Positions 17,592 to 25,187 of a stretch of 64,000 nucleotides of DNA are shown here, one piece after another; positions within the stretch are counted from its first letter, which is position 1, and every line of letters starts with the position of its first letter. The notes under the pieces are model-generated. The model saw nothing but the letters and a program-made list of their open reading frames with translations, had not been told where the DNA came from and made no database searches. The translations under genes were made by a program, and so were the position numbers. The DNA lies in NCBI GenBank assembly GCA_963786945.1, contig CAWBAO010000006.1, positions 62,001 to 126,000 on the forward strand. Reading direction: 5' to 3'. The stretch is from JADKCZ01 sp963786945 (GTDB taxonomy: Bacteria > Myxococcota > Myxococcia > Myxococcales > Anaeromyxobacteraceae).

Positions 17592-18875
17592 TCAGCCGCA
17601 CGCCCCACTGCGGGTGTACCTCTCCATCCACCTTTCGCCAAAGGCCCGCCGCGCCGCCAAGGCATTGTGGGAGTGGCAGAGGAGGCGGAGGTTGGCCTCG
17701 CTGGGCCTGCCGTCGCGCGCCCACGGGTCGATGTGGTCGAGCTCCAGCAGGTGGGTCGAGCCGCAGCGACCGCCGGAGTCGAGCGGCCACTGGCACCGAC
17801 CCCGATCGCGTTCCCAGACGGCGCGCCTGACGGCGGCGGGGATGGCTTCGCGCGGCCCCATGCGGCGCGGAGCAGGCGGCTCCGTCGGGAGGAGAGCCAG
17901 CGGTGACGCGGCCGGGGCCGGGTCCGTGGCGGTGGTGCTGCTGCCGTCTTCGGTCGGTGGGTTGCGCGGTGGCGGCGCCACGGTCGGGACGACACTTCGC
18001 GGCCTCTTCACCTGACCCCGCGCCCTGGCCTGCTTCTCGAGCAGCAGGTCGAGCGCCATCTCGAGCACCTGCTCCATGGTGGCGCCGCGGACGGAGCGGG
18101 AGAGCCCTTCGCGAGCGACCTCCAGCTTCTTCACCACCTGCTTGCCGACGTTGAAGTGGATCCGGCAAAGGTCGGCGGTGAGCGGGACGATCTCGTCGCG
18201 CGTGGCTGCGAGCGGGCCAACTCCCCCATTCGCGAGTTCTGGCGTCAGAACTCGCGAAGGAGGGGCCATGCTTGGGTGCGTGTTGGCGAGGGGGGCGGAC
18301 TCGGGCGCGATCGAGACCGCGGGGTCGAGCGTCAGCAGGGGCTGAGCCACCGAAGCCGGCGGTGGTGCGGATTGGCGCTGCACCCTGGTCACGACCATCC
18401 TGGTGGACGGGACCTCGCGCGGCTGCAGCTCCGCGGCCAGCTCCTGCGCCTCCCTGGCCGAGAGTCCGAAGAAGCGCGGCGTCACGACGGCTCTGTTCTC
18501 CTCGGTCAGCACCTTGGCCAGCTCGGCGATGGTGGAGAGGCACAACCGGCCATCCCTGAGCGGCTCGATGACCTCGGGGAAGCCCTGGAGCAGCCCGGCG
18601 GCGCACTTCCGGTAGAAGGCCGCGCTCCTGGAGAGCCGCAGCTCGACGTGCAGGAAGGCGAAGAGATTGGCGTGGCCGAGTGGCTCCCAGCCGCGGCGCC
18701 GATCGAAGTCGACGAGGGCGACGAGGAAGTCGGCCATGGCGGCCTGTTCCTTGCGGAGGAGGGCGGCGATGAGATCGCGGAGTCTCCGGGCTTCGAGCAG
18801 TTCGAGAGGACGGCTGGCCGGAGCGTGAGCGGAAGCCGCGGCCGAGGAAGGGGTCGGGTGCGCGTGGGCGGTCAT
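17592..18875 (-). CDS. HNH endonuclease of a myxobacterial multicopy family
   Basis: 427 residues in three parts. The helical N-terminal domain (about 25-150: LLRKEQAAMADFLVALVDF, LGHANLFAFLHVEL, CLSTIAELAKVL) is typical of HNH proteins that are abundant in Anaeromyxobacter-type genomes. A Pro/Ala linker follows, then a middle helical segment (RIHFNVGKQVVKKLEVA ... EQVLEMALDLLLEKQ). The C-terminal HNH nuclease has CQWPLDSGGRCG, LELDHIDPW (His-Asn/Asp-His core) and NLRLLCHSHN, with Cys pairs for zinc. No mobile-element ends or methylase are next to it, so whether it is a homing-type, defence or domesticated nuclease is open. Slightly lower GC than its neighbours by eye. Confidence 0.85.
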   Translation of the reverse strand: MTAHAHPTPSSAAASAHAPASRPLELLEARRLRDLIAALLRKEQAAMADFLVALVDFDRRRGWEPLGHANLFAFLHVELRLSRSAAFYRKCAAGLLQGFPEVIEPLRDGRLCLSTIAELAKVLTEENRAVVTPRFFGLSAREAQELAAELQPREVPSTRMVVTRVQRQSAPPPASVAQPLLTLDPAVSIAPESAPLANTHPSMAPPSRVLTPELANGGVGPLAATRDEIVPLTADLCRIHFNVGKQVVKKLEVAREGLSRSVRGATMEQVLEMALDLLLEKQARARGQVKRPRSVVPTVAPPPRNPPTEDGSSTTATDPAPAASPLALLPTEPPAPRRMGPREAIPAAVRRAVWERDRGRCQWPLDSGGRCGSTHLLELDHIDPWARDGRPSEANLRLLCHSHNALAARRAFGERWMERYTRSGACG

Positions 18876-18972
18876 TCACGCATCGTCTCATGCAGGTCTG
18901 ACGTTCCCGCCTTGCCGGGGACGCAGGAAACCCAGGAGGGACGCCCATTCCGCGACTCCGCTCCGCCCCCCG

Positions 18973-19569
18973 TCAGCGCGCCCGCACCCGCCGCCCCCGC
19001 AGCTCCTTCTTCATCACCGGCCGGGTGCGGGCCCGGCGCGCCACCTCGGTGAAGCCGGCCCTCACGAAGGTGGAGAAGGCCCCGGGGTAGAGCCAGGCGC
19101 CGGCCAGCGGCCGGTCGGAGTCGACCGGGTACCCCTCCACCGCCGGGGCGCCCTTCCGGCGGGCGTGGGCGACGGCGGCCGCGAGCAGCCGGCCCGCCAC
19201 GCCCCGCCCGCGCCACCCTCGGGCCACGAAGAAGCAGGGGACCGACCAGGTGGGGCGCTCGTCGACGACCGGCAGGTTGCGGGAGATGGCCAGTCGCCGG
19301 TAACGGGCCCGCGGCTCCACCGCCACCCACCCCACCGGCTGGTCGCCCGCGTAGGCCAGCAGCCCCGGCACCTCGCCGCGCGTCACGCTCCGTCGCAGGG
19401 CGGCCCGGTTGGCCTCTCCCTTCCCGGCCCGGTACTCCGGGTTGGACTGCTTCCAGAACTGGCACCAGCAGCCGCCGCAGGCGCCGGTCTTGCCGAAGAG
19501 CGCCTCCACGTCCGCCCAGCGGTCGGGCGTGGCGGCGCGGAAGGCGAGGCGGGGGAGCGGGGGGGCCAC
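18973..19569 (-). CDS. GNAT-family N-acetyltransferase
   Basis: 198 residues. The acetyl-CoA-binding motif A is clear: VPCFFVARGWRGRGVAGRLLAAAVAHAR, with the R/Q-x-x-G-x-G/A pyrophosphate loop (RGWRGRGVA). The N-terminus FRAATPDRWADVEALFG and the Cys-rich segment ACGGCWCQFW are typical of one GNAT subfamily with unknown acceptor. I prefer GTG 19569, which gives the usual family N-terminus; GTG 19599 is possible and would overlap the end of the CoA-binding gene upstream by 19 nt. Likely one transcript with that gene. Confidence 0.8.
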   Translation of the reverse strand: MAPPLPRLAFRAATPDRWADVEALFGKTGACGGCWCQFWKQSNPEYRAGKGEANRAALRRSVTRGEVPGLLAYAGDQPVGWVAVEPRARYRRLAISRNLPVVDERPTWSVPCFFVARGWRGRGVAGRLLAAAVAHARRKGAPAVEGYPVDSDRPLAGAWLYPGAFSTFVRAGFTEVARRARTRPVMKKELRGRRVRAR

Positions 19570-19580
19570 GGCGCGACCGC

Positions 19581-20021
19581 CTACCGGAACCTGGCCCACT
19601 CCACCTTGAGGCAGTGGTCCTGCACCACCTGGATGCCGGCCCGGGCCAGCCGCTCGGCCGCAGCCGGGTTGCGGATGCCGAGCTGGAACCAGGCGGCCCG
19701 CGGCTTCTTGGCGATGATGTCGTCGACGTGGGCGTCGATGTCCGAGGGCTTGCGGAAGACGTCGACGATGTCGACCGGGCCGGGCACGTCGGCCACCTTG
19801 CGGTAGACCTTCTTCCCCATGATCTCGGTGAGGTCGGGGTAGAAGACCGGCACCGGGATCACCTCGCCCCCGTGGTCGGCCACGAAGCGGGCCACGTAGT
19901 AGGCCGGCTGGTCGGCCTTCTCCTCGGTCTTGATCCCCAGCACCGCGACCCGCCTGGCGCTCCTCACCAGGGCCCCGATGCGATCATCGTCCTCGAGCAG
20001 GTTCTCCTTCCAGTCGGCCAT
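19581..20021 (-). CDS. CoA-binding domain protein
   Basis: 146-residue stand-alone CoA-binding (succinyl-CoA synthetase-type Rossmann) domain. ARRVAVLGIKTEEKADQPAY carries the nucleotide loop, VIPVPVFYPDLTEIMGKKVY and PRAAWFQLGIRNPAAAERLA follow the family pattern, and QDHCLKVEWARF closes it. These small proteins bind CoA and may act as persulfide or CoA carriers; their role is not settled. ATG 20021 is preceded by GGGGAGGAGGAGATATCGA, a very strong ribosome site. A paralogue of the same fold is at 51512. Confidence 0.87.
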   Translation of the reverse strand: MADWKENLLEDDDRIGALVRSARRVAVLGIKTEEKADQPAYYVARFVADHGGEVIPVPVFYPDLTEIMGKKVYRKVADVPGPVDIVDVFRKPSDIDAHVDDIIAKKPRAAWFQLGIRNPAAAERLARAGIQVVQDHCLKVEWARFR

Positions 20022-20192
20022 TCGATATCTCCTCCTCCCCTCCTTTTGGCGAGGTGGGCGGGCCGGCGCAAGGGGTCCCACGGGGCGACCCGTGTCGGTC
20101 GGACCCGAAAACTGGACGGAGGCGCCTCGCCGCCTACGATGACCCACATGGCGCCCCCCGGAGCGGGTCGGCGGCCATTCGAGGTGGAGACG

Positions 20193-20555
20193 ATGGCCGA
20201 GAAGCGGAAGCAGACCAGGTCGAGCGGGACCGTGGTGACCGAGGGCGCGGCCCAGGCCGCGCTGCGCCGGGGCCAGGCCCGCGAGCTCACGCCCGAGGAG
20301 GAGAAGGTGATGCGGCTGCGGCTGGGCGCCTCGCCGCCGGCCACCACCGCGCTCGAGTGGACCGAGGAGGAGGTCTCCGAGGATCTCCAGATCGAGCTGC
20401 AGGCGATGCAGATCGAGGCCTGGATGAAGTGGAAGGCGCACCTCGCGGCGCAGCGCACCCCGCGCCCCGCCGCGGCCCGTACCGCCCCGGCGGCGGCCCC
20501 GCGCCCCTCGCGCGCCAAGGAGAAGATCATCCGGGCGCTGCGGCGGAAGACGTAG
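20193..20555 (+). CDS. Small charged hypothetical protein
   Basis: 120 residues, rich in Glu, Lys, Arg and Ala. A core of ELTPEEEKVMRLRLGAS and a helix EDLQIELQAMQIEAWMKWK are followed by an Ala/Pro/Arg tail ending AKEKIIRALRRKT. No signal peptide or membrane segment. I do not recognise the family; the EEEKVMRLRLG pattern suggests a short DNA- or RNA-binding helix but this is a guess. ATG 20193 has GAGGTGGAGACG upstream; an in-frame ATG at 20150 is an alternative. It diverges from the CoA-binding gene. Confidence 0.55.
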   Translation: MAEKRKQTRSSGTVVTEGAAQAALRRGQARELTPEEEKVMRLRLGASPPATTALEWTEEEVSEDLQIELQAMQIEAWMKWKAHLAAQRTPRPAAARTAPAAAPRPSRAKEKIIRALRRKT

Positions 20556-20569
20556 TGCCCTGACCGCGC

Positions 20570-21946
20570 TCAGCCCGGCCCACCCGCCTCCAGCAGCACC
20601 ACCAGCCCTCGCGCCGCCGCCGGCACCGAGGGCTGCTCCGTCTCCGCGAACCGGCCCGCGGCCAGCAGCCCGGCCAGGTGCCCCGGCGCCCGGGGGTTGC
20701 GCCACCAGTCCTCGTCGAACCGCTCGCGCAGCTCGAGCCGCAGCCGCTCGCCGGCCGCGAAGCCGGCCACCCGCGCCAGCAGCGGCCCGGCCTCGGCGTC
20801 GCGCGCCGCCCGCACGCCGTCCCAGGTGGCGTGGCAGGCCGTGGTCAGCGCCTCGCGGTGGGCCTCGCGCCAGCGCGCCCCCGACATCCCGCGCTCCACC
20901 TCGGTCGCCACCCGGGCCGCGGCCGCGGCGGCGCGGAGGCGGAAGAGCGACGCCAGCGCCAGGGCCCGCGTCGCCTCGGTCCGCTCCCGCCTCGACAGCT
21001 CGACCCGGGCAGCCAGGAAGCCGGGATCGAGCAGCAGCCCGGAGAGGAGCCAGCCGAAGGCGGCCGCGAAGGTGGCGTCGCGCTGGCTGGGCGGCCGTCG
21101 CGCCGCCAGGGCGGAGCGCCCGGCGGCGTCGAGCAGGTCCAGCCAGTCGGGCAGGCCCCCGCGCGGCCGGAACGACACCCTCCCGCCGAAGGCGTGGGCG
21201 CCCGGCCAGGCCGCCACCCGGGTGGTCTCGCCAATCCGCAGCGCGCCGGCGTCGAGCCCGGCCGCGGCGCAGGCGGAGCGCAGCAGCTCGGCCAGCCCCG
21301 ACCGCTGGAAGAGCCCGTCCCAGGCCGGGAAGGCCATCAGCCGGAGCAGGTCGGCCCGGTGGAGGTCGCCGCGCGGCGGCAGCTCCATCCCCAGCTCGCG
21401 GCGGGCCGTCCAGGCCAGCACCTCGCGCCAGGCGTCCTCGGTCGAGTCGAGCAGCTGGTCGCAGGCCACCACCCCCGGCCAGTCGGGGACCAGGCCATGG
21501 CCGGCGCGAACCCGCACCCGGACCTCGGCGGCCTGCTCGCGGTGGCGCGCCCCGGGCTCCAGCGCCGCCGCCACCGCCGCGGCCAGAGCGCGCCGGCGCG
21601 CCGGGTCGGCCAGCCCCGGCAGCCTCGCCTCGGCCACCGCCAGCGGCGTGGGCCCGTCCGGACCCAGCACCGGCGCGCCCGCCTCGGCCGCCCGCCAGGC
21701 CTCCTCGTGCGCCACCGCGGCCCGCTCGGCCCTGAGCGCCGCCACCGCCCGGAGCAGCGCGCCCTCCCCGGCCTCGCGGAGCCTCGCCACCGTCTCCGGG
21801 TGGGTGACCTCCTCGTGGCTGGCGAAGAGGCGGCCGAGCGCCGGCGCGGGCTCGAGCCCGGCGGCGTGCCGGTACCGCTCCTCTTCCAGCGCCTGCGCCA
21901 GGTGGTCGACGGCCCGGGCCAGGGTGTCGCGTGAATCCTCGTCCAT
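20570..21946 (-). CDS. Large all-helical protein of unknown function
   Basis: 458 residues, almost wholly helical and Ala/Leu/Arg-rich, with no signal peptide or membrane segment. A few islands look conserved: DWPGVVACDQLLDSTEDAW, REVLAWTARRELG, LHRADLLRLMAFPAWD and the C-terminal RFDEDWWRNPRAPGHL. The last resembles the ends of some M3/M32-type peptidases, but no HExxH zinc site is present (HEEVTH is not one), so a catalytic peptidase is not supported. Start ATG 21946 is behind GGAGGGAGCC; an in-frame ATG at 21985 would add 13 residues. Function unknown. Confidence 0.6.
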   Translation of the reverse strand: MDEDSRDTLARAVDHLAQALEEERYRHAAGLEPAPALGRLFASHEEVTHPETVARLREAGEGALLRAVAALRAERAAVAHEEAWRAAEAGAPVLGPDGPTPLAVAEARLPGLADPARRRALAAAVAAALEPGARHREQAAEVRVRVRAGHGLVPDWPGVVACDQLLDSTEDAWREVLAWTARRELGMELPPRGDLHRADLLRLMAFPAWDGLFQRSGLAELLRSACAAAGLDAGALRIGETTRVAAWPGAHAFGGRVSFRPRGGLPDWLDLLDAAGRSALAARRPPSQRDATFAAAFGWLLSGLLLDPGFLAARVELSRRERTEATRALALASLFRLRAAAAAARVATEVERGMSGARWREAHREALTTACHATWDGVRAARDAEAGPLLARVAGFAAGERLRLELRERFDEDWWRNPRAPGHLAGLLAAGRFAETEQPSVPAAARGLVVLLEAGGPG

Positions 21947-22041
21947 GCTATGAGGCTCCCTCCGACGGGGCCGGGGTTCTACCACCTCTGGCCCGAACCT
22001 CGGAGGGCCCTTCGCAGGTCCCCGCCGGAGCGCGAACGACC

Positions 22042-22281
22042 ATGCCCATCTACGAGTACGACTGCCCCAAGTGCGGCCGCTTCGACGTCATCCAGAAGAT
22101 GTCGGCGGCGCCGCTCAAGACCCACGACGCCTGCGGCTCCAGGGTGAAGAAGGCGCTCAGCGCCGGCTCCTTCGCCTTCAAGGGGTCGGGCTTCCACCAG
22201 ACCGACTACAGGAAGGGACCGGCCTGCGACAGCGCCGGCTCCTCGGGGGCCTGCGCCTCCTGCCCCTCGGCCAAGGCCTGA
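22042..22281 (+). CDS. FmdB-type zinc ribbon protein
   Basis: 79 residues. MPIYEYDCPKCGRFDVIQKM is the standard FmdB/CxxC_CXXC_SSSS opening with the first zinc knuckle CPKC (8-11). The second knuckle, normally CPxCG, is reduced to HDACG, so His may replace a Cys or zinc binding may be weakened. KGSGFHQTDYRK is the conserved middle; the C-terminus is Cys/Ser-rich (CASCPSAKA). Regulatory or assembly roles are suggested for the family, none proven. Start codon 7 nt before the RluA gene's predecessor sequence ends; the two genes are separated by 7 nt and probably co-transcribed. Confidence 0.85.
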   Translation: MPIYEYDCPKCGRFDVIQKMSAAPLKTHDACGSRVKKALSAGSFAFKGSGFHQTDYRKGPACDSAGSSGACASCPSAKA

Positions 22282-22288
22282 GGCCGGC

Positions 22289-23191
22289 GTGAAGCGGCTC
22301 GACCTCGTCGCGTTGCCCGGTGACGAGGGGGAGCGGCTCGACCGGTTCATCGCCGCGCGCGGCGGCATCTCGCGCGGGGCGGCCCGGCGCGCCATCGACG
22401 AGGGCGGCGTCTTCCTCGACGGCCGGCGCTGCAAGGTGGCGGGCAAGCCCGTCCGCGCCGGCTACACCGTGACCGTGAACCTCGAGGAGGGCGGCCGGGC
22501 GCCGGACGCCGCCGCGCCGCTCGGGCCGGAGCGGCTGCTCTTCGCCGACCCGCACCTGGTGGCCATCGACAAGCCGGCCGGGATCCCGGCCCAGGCCACG
22601 CTCACCTCGGATCGGGGCACGCTCCCCGAGCTGGCGGCGGCGCTGCTGGGAGGACCGGTCACCCTGGTGCACCGGCTCGACCGCGAGACCTCCGGCGTCA
22701 CCGTGCTGGCCCGCTCGCCCGAGGCCACCCTGGCGCTGGCCGAGGCCTTCCGCGCCGGCGTGCCGGAGAAGACCTACCTGGCCCTCTGCCTGCGCCCGCC
22801 ATCCCCGCCGCAGGGGCGGATCGACGCCGCCATCGGGCGGGATCCGCGCCGCGCCGGGCTGCGCACGATCTCGCCGGGCGGCGACGCCGCGGCCACCCGC
22901 TACCGGACGCTGGCGATCGGCCACGCCGCCCTGGTCGAGGCCCGGCCCGAGACCGGGCGGACCCACCAGGTCCGCGTCCACCTCGCCCACCTGGGCGCGC
23001 CGCTGCTGGGCGACCCGAAGTACGGCGGACCGCGCATGGTGGGGGCGGTGAGCGTGCCGCGGGTGATGCTCCACGCCGCCCGGCTCGAGCTGCCACATCC
23101 GGTCACCGGCGCACCGCTCCGCTTCGAGGCGCCGGTGCCGGCCGACTTCGCGGCGCTGGCCGCCGCGCTGGAGTGCCCGCTGCCGGGGTAG
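22289..23191 (+). CDS. RluA-family pseudouridine synthase
   Basis: 300 residues: an S4 RNA-binding domain (GERLDRFIAARGGISRGAAR ... VFLDGRRCKVAGKPVRAG) and the RluA catalytic domain. The catalytic motif is VHRLDRETSGVTVLAR with its Asp; LFADPHLVAIDKPAGIP and PETGRTHQVRVHLAHLGAPLLGDPKYGG are the other family blocks. It converts uridine to pseudouridine in rRNA or tRNA; which site cannot be told from sequence (RluA, RluC and RluD are all of this type). Start is GTG 22289. It converges on the LhgO-like gene. Confidence 0.92.
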   Translation: MKRLDLVALPGDEGERLDRFIAARGGISRGAARRAIDEGGVFLDGRRCKVAGKPVRAGYTVTVNLEEGGRAPDAAAPLGPERLLFADPHLVAIDKPAGIPAQATLTSDRGTLPELAAALLGGPVTLVHRLDRETSGVTVLARSPEATLALAEAFRAGVPEKTYLALCLRPPSPPQGRIDAAIGRDPRRAGLRTISPGGDAAATRYRTLAIGHAALVEARPETGRTHQVRVHLAHLGAPLLGDPKYGGPRMVGAVSVPRVMLHAARLELPHPVTGAPLRFEAPVPADFAALAAALECPLPG

Positions 23192-23216
23192 GCGACGGGA
23201 GGCCGCCCCAGGTGCG

Positions 23217-24317
23217 TCAGCGTGCGGCTTCCTCGGCCAGGGCCAGGCACGCGGTGAGCCCCGGGGACTCGATGCCGAAGAGGTTCACCAGGCCCGGCAC
23301 CCCGTGGGCCTCCTCGCGCTGGATGAGGAAGTCCGGGGCGGCCTCGCCGGGGCCGTGGAGCTTGGGCCGGATGCCGGCGTAGGCCGGCTGGAGCGCGCCG
23401 TCCGGCAGGTCGGGCCAGTACCGGCGCACCTCGGCGTAGAAGCCGTCGGCGCGGCGCGGGTCCACCTGGTAGTCCTCGCGGTCCACCCACTCCACGTCGG
23501 GTCCGAAGCGCGCCTGGCCCCCCAGGTCCAGCGTGAGGTGGACCCCCAGGCCGCCGCGGGAGGGGACCGGGTAGACCAGCCGTGAGAAGGGGGCCGCGCC
23601 GGACAGGGCGTAGTAGCTGCCCTTGGCGAGGTGGAGCGGCGGAATGGCCTCGGGCCTGATCTCCTCGAAGGACCGGGCCACGGCCTGGGCGCCCAGCCCC
23701 GCGGCGTTGAAGACGCGGCCGGCCCGCAGGGTCATCGGCTCGTCCCCGCCCACCTCCACCTCGAGCCCCCCGGGCGCCCGGCGCCCACCCCGGACCGGAC
23801 TCCTCAGCACCACCGCGGCGCCTGCCACCTCGGCCTCCAGGCGGAGCGCCCGCATGAGGCCGTGGCTGTCCACGATGCCGGTCCCGGGGGAGAGCAGGGC
23901 GGCGACGCAGCGCAGCCGCGGCTCCAGGCGCCGGGCCTCCCCGGCGTCGAGCCACCGGAGGTCCCCCACGCCGTTGGCCTCGGCCCGGGCGCGGAGCTGG
24001 CGCAGCGCGTCGACCTGGGACGGTTCGGTGGCCACGATGAGCTTGCCGCAGCGCCGGTGGGCCACGTCGTGCGCCTCGCAGTAGGCGTAGAGGAGGCGCT
24101 GGCCCCGCACGCACAGCCGGGCCTTGAGGGAGCCGGTCGGGTAGTAGATCCCCGAGTGGATGACCTCGCTGTTGCGGGAGCTGATGCCCGTGCCGATGCG
24201 ATCCTCGGCCTCCAGCACGATCACCTCGAGCCGCTGGCGCGCCAGCTCCCGGGCCAGGGCCAGCCCGACCACACCCGCTCCGATGACCACGGCATCCACC
24301 CGCTCCACGGCACTCAC
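23217..24317 (-). CDS. FAD-dependent oxidoreductase, L-2-hydroxyglutarate oxidase-like
   Basis: 366 residues of the DAO/LhgO type. The N-terminal FAD loop is VDAVVIGAGVVGLALARELA; RIGTGISSRNSEVIHSGIYYP is the diagnostic second block of L-2-hydroxyglutarate dehydrogenases/oxidases; the C-terminus has PAYAGIRPKL and LFGIESPGLTACLALAE. The likely reaction is L-2-hydroxyglutarate to 2-oxoglutarate, a metabolite-repair step passing electrons to quinone or oxygen. Length is a little short of E. coli LhgO (about 420). Start GTG 24317 has GGGAGAGGACCA just upstream. Related amino-acid oxidases are the alternative. Confidence 0.85.
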   Translation of the reverse strand: MSAVERVDAVVIGAGVVGLALARELARQRLEVIVLEAEDRIGTGISSRNSEVIHSGIYYPTGSLKARLCVRGQRLLYAYCEAHDVAHRRCGKLIVATEPSQVDALRQLRARAEANGVGDLRWLDAGEARRLEPRLRCVAALLSPGTGIVDSHGLMRALRLEAEVAGAAVVLRSPVRGGRRAPGGLEVEVGGDEPMTLRAGRVFNAAGLGAQAVARSFEEIRPEAIPPLHLAKGSYYALSGAAPFSRLVYPVPSRGGLGVHLTLDLGGQARFGPDVEWVDREDYQVDPRRADGFYAEVRRYWPDLPDGALQPAYAGIRPKLHGPGEAAPDFLIQREEAHGVPGLVNLFGIESPGLTACLALAEEAAR

Positions 24318-24343
24318 TGGTCCTCTCCCTGTCGGGGGACAGG

Positions 24344-24945
24344 CTATCGGATCAGGAGCGCGGTGGAAGGTCCCATGTTCCGGCCACCACGGACAGCAGC
24401 CGACGGGTGGTCGACCTCCCTGCCGAGCTCCGCGCCCAGGCTCGGCCCGCCGGCCGGGACAGCCGGGAGCCGCTGCCGCTCATCGAGCGGGCTGCGTTGG
24501 AGGATGGCCACCTCCTGCGGAAGGCGGTCCACCGGGCGCCACCGCCTCGACGTGGGCGGGGTGGAGGACGAGGGGCAAGGCGGCGCCGGGGGCGCCGGCA
24601 CTGGCCCGTGCGGGTGCGACGAATTCGTGGAGGCGCCGTACCGACGCCAGCGCCAGGAGGGCGACGATGACGTGGAGGGACACGTCGACCGCGTGGTGGC
24701 CGGCGCGTGGCCCAGCCCGCCGGGGAGCGTCGCCACCGGCCAAAGCGGCCAGCCAGGGTCTCGCCGCCGGCGCAGCCCGTCTGCTCCTGGACGATCCCTG
24801 CGAGGTCGAGGGTGCGGACCAGCGGACTTCCGGCCACCGCCCAGCCGTCGTCCTGGACCGACCGGTGGAGGAGGGTGCTGGCTCGGGCCGGGGAGCGCTC
24901 CTCGCGTTCACGTCGTGCCATGGGGCGAGGCGTCACGGCCACCAC
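24344..24945 (-). pseudogene. Possible decayed or frameshifted gene of unknown family
   Basis: Coding-like codon bias (G/C in third positions) moves through all three minus-strand frames here. From about 24,900 to 24,735 one frame reads QDDGWAVAGSPLVRTLDLAG; the next, to about 24,540, reads HAVDVSLHVIVALLALASV and RRLHEFVAPA; the third, to the stop at 24344, reads VDRLPQEVAILQRSPLDERQ. Joined by two 1-nt shifts these give about 190-200 residues. I recognise no domain. It lies just upstream of the LhgO-like gene on the same strand. Either a broken gene or one hit by sequencing errors like others nearby; it may also be chance. Confidence 0.3.
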
Positions 24946-25187
24946 CCCGGGCGCCTGCGACTACCCGTCACAGCATCTCGGATGTGGGCCCATGTCCTCC
25001 CGAGACCGCTTGTCAACTTTGCGTCGCTGTGGCGCGGGGCTCACCTCGCGCCTCGCCCTGGCTCCTCCCGTTTCCGAAGAGGGCCGTGACCTCTTGCCGC
25101 AGAGGCCTCGACGCGCGAGGTGCTCTACTCCCCCGGCCACATTCCTCCGTACCGGTTCTGAACGAGCCAAAACAGGAGACTCCCCAT
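24946..25187. other. Upstream region of the decaheme cytochrome, no gene seen
   Basis: No reading frame here has convincing codon bias or a recognisable product. GC content drops relative to the flanks. The only functional element I can support is the ribosome site AACAGGAGACTCCCCAT before ATG 25188. A TTGTCA at 25012 has no matching -10 at the right distance. Confidence 0.5.

Noticed and set aside
25012..25017. TTGTCA as a -35 element of the cytochrome promoter
   Set aside because: No -10 hexamer at 16-18 nt.
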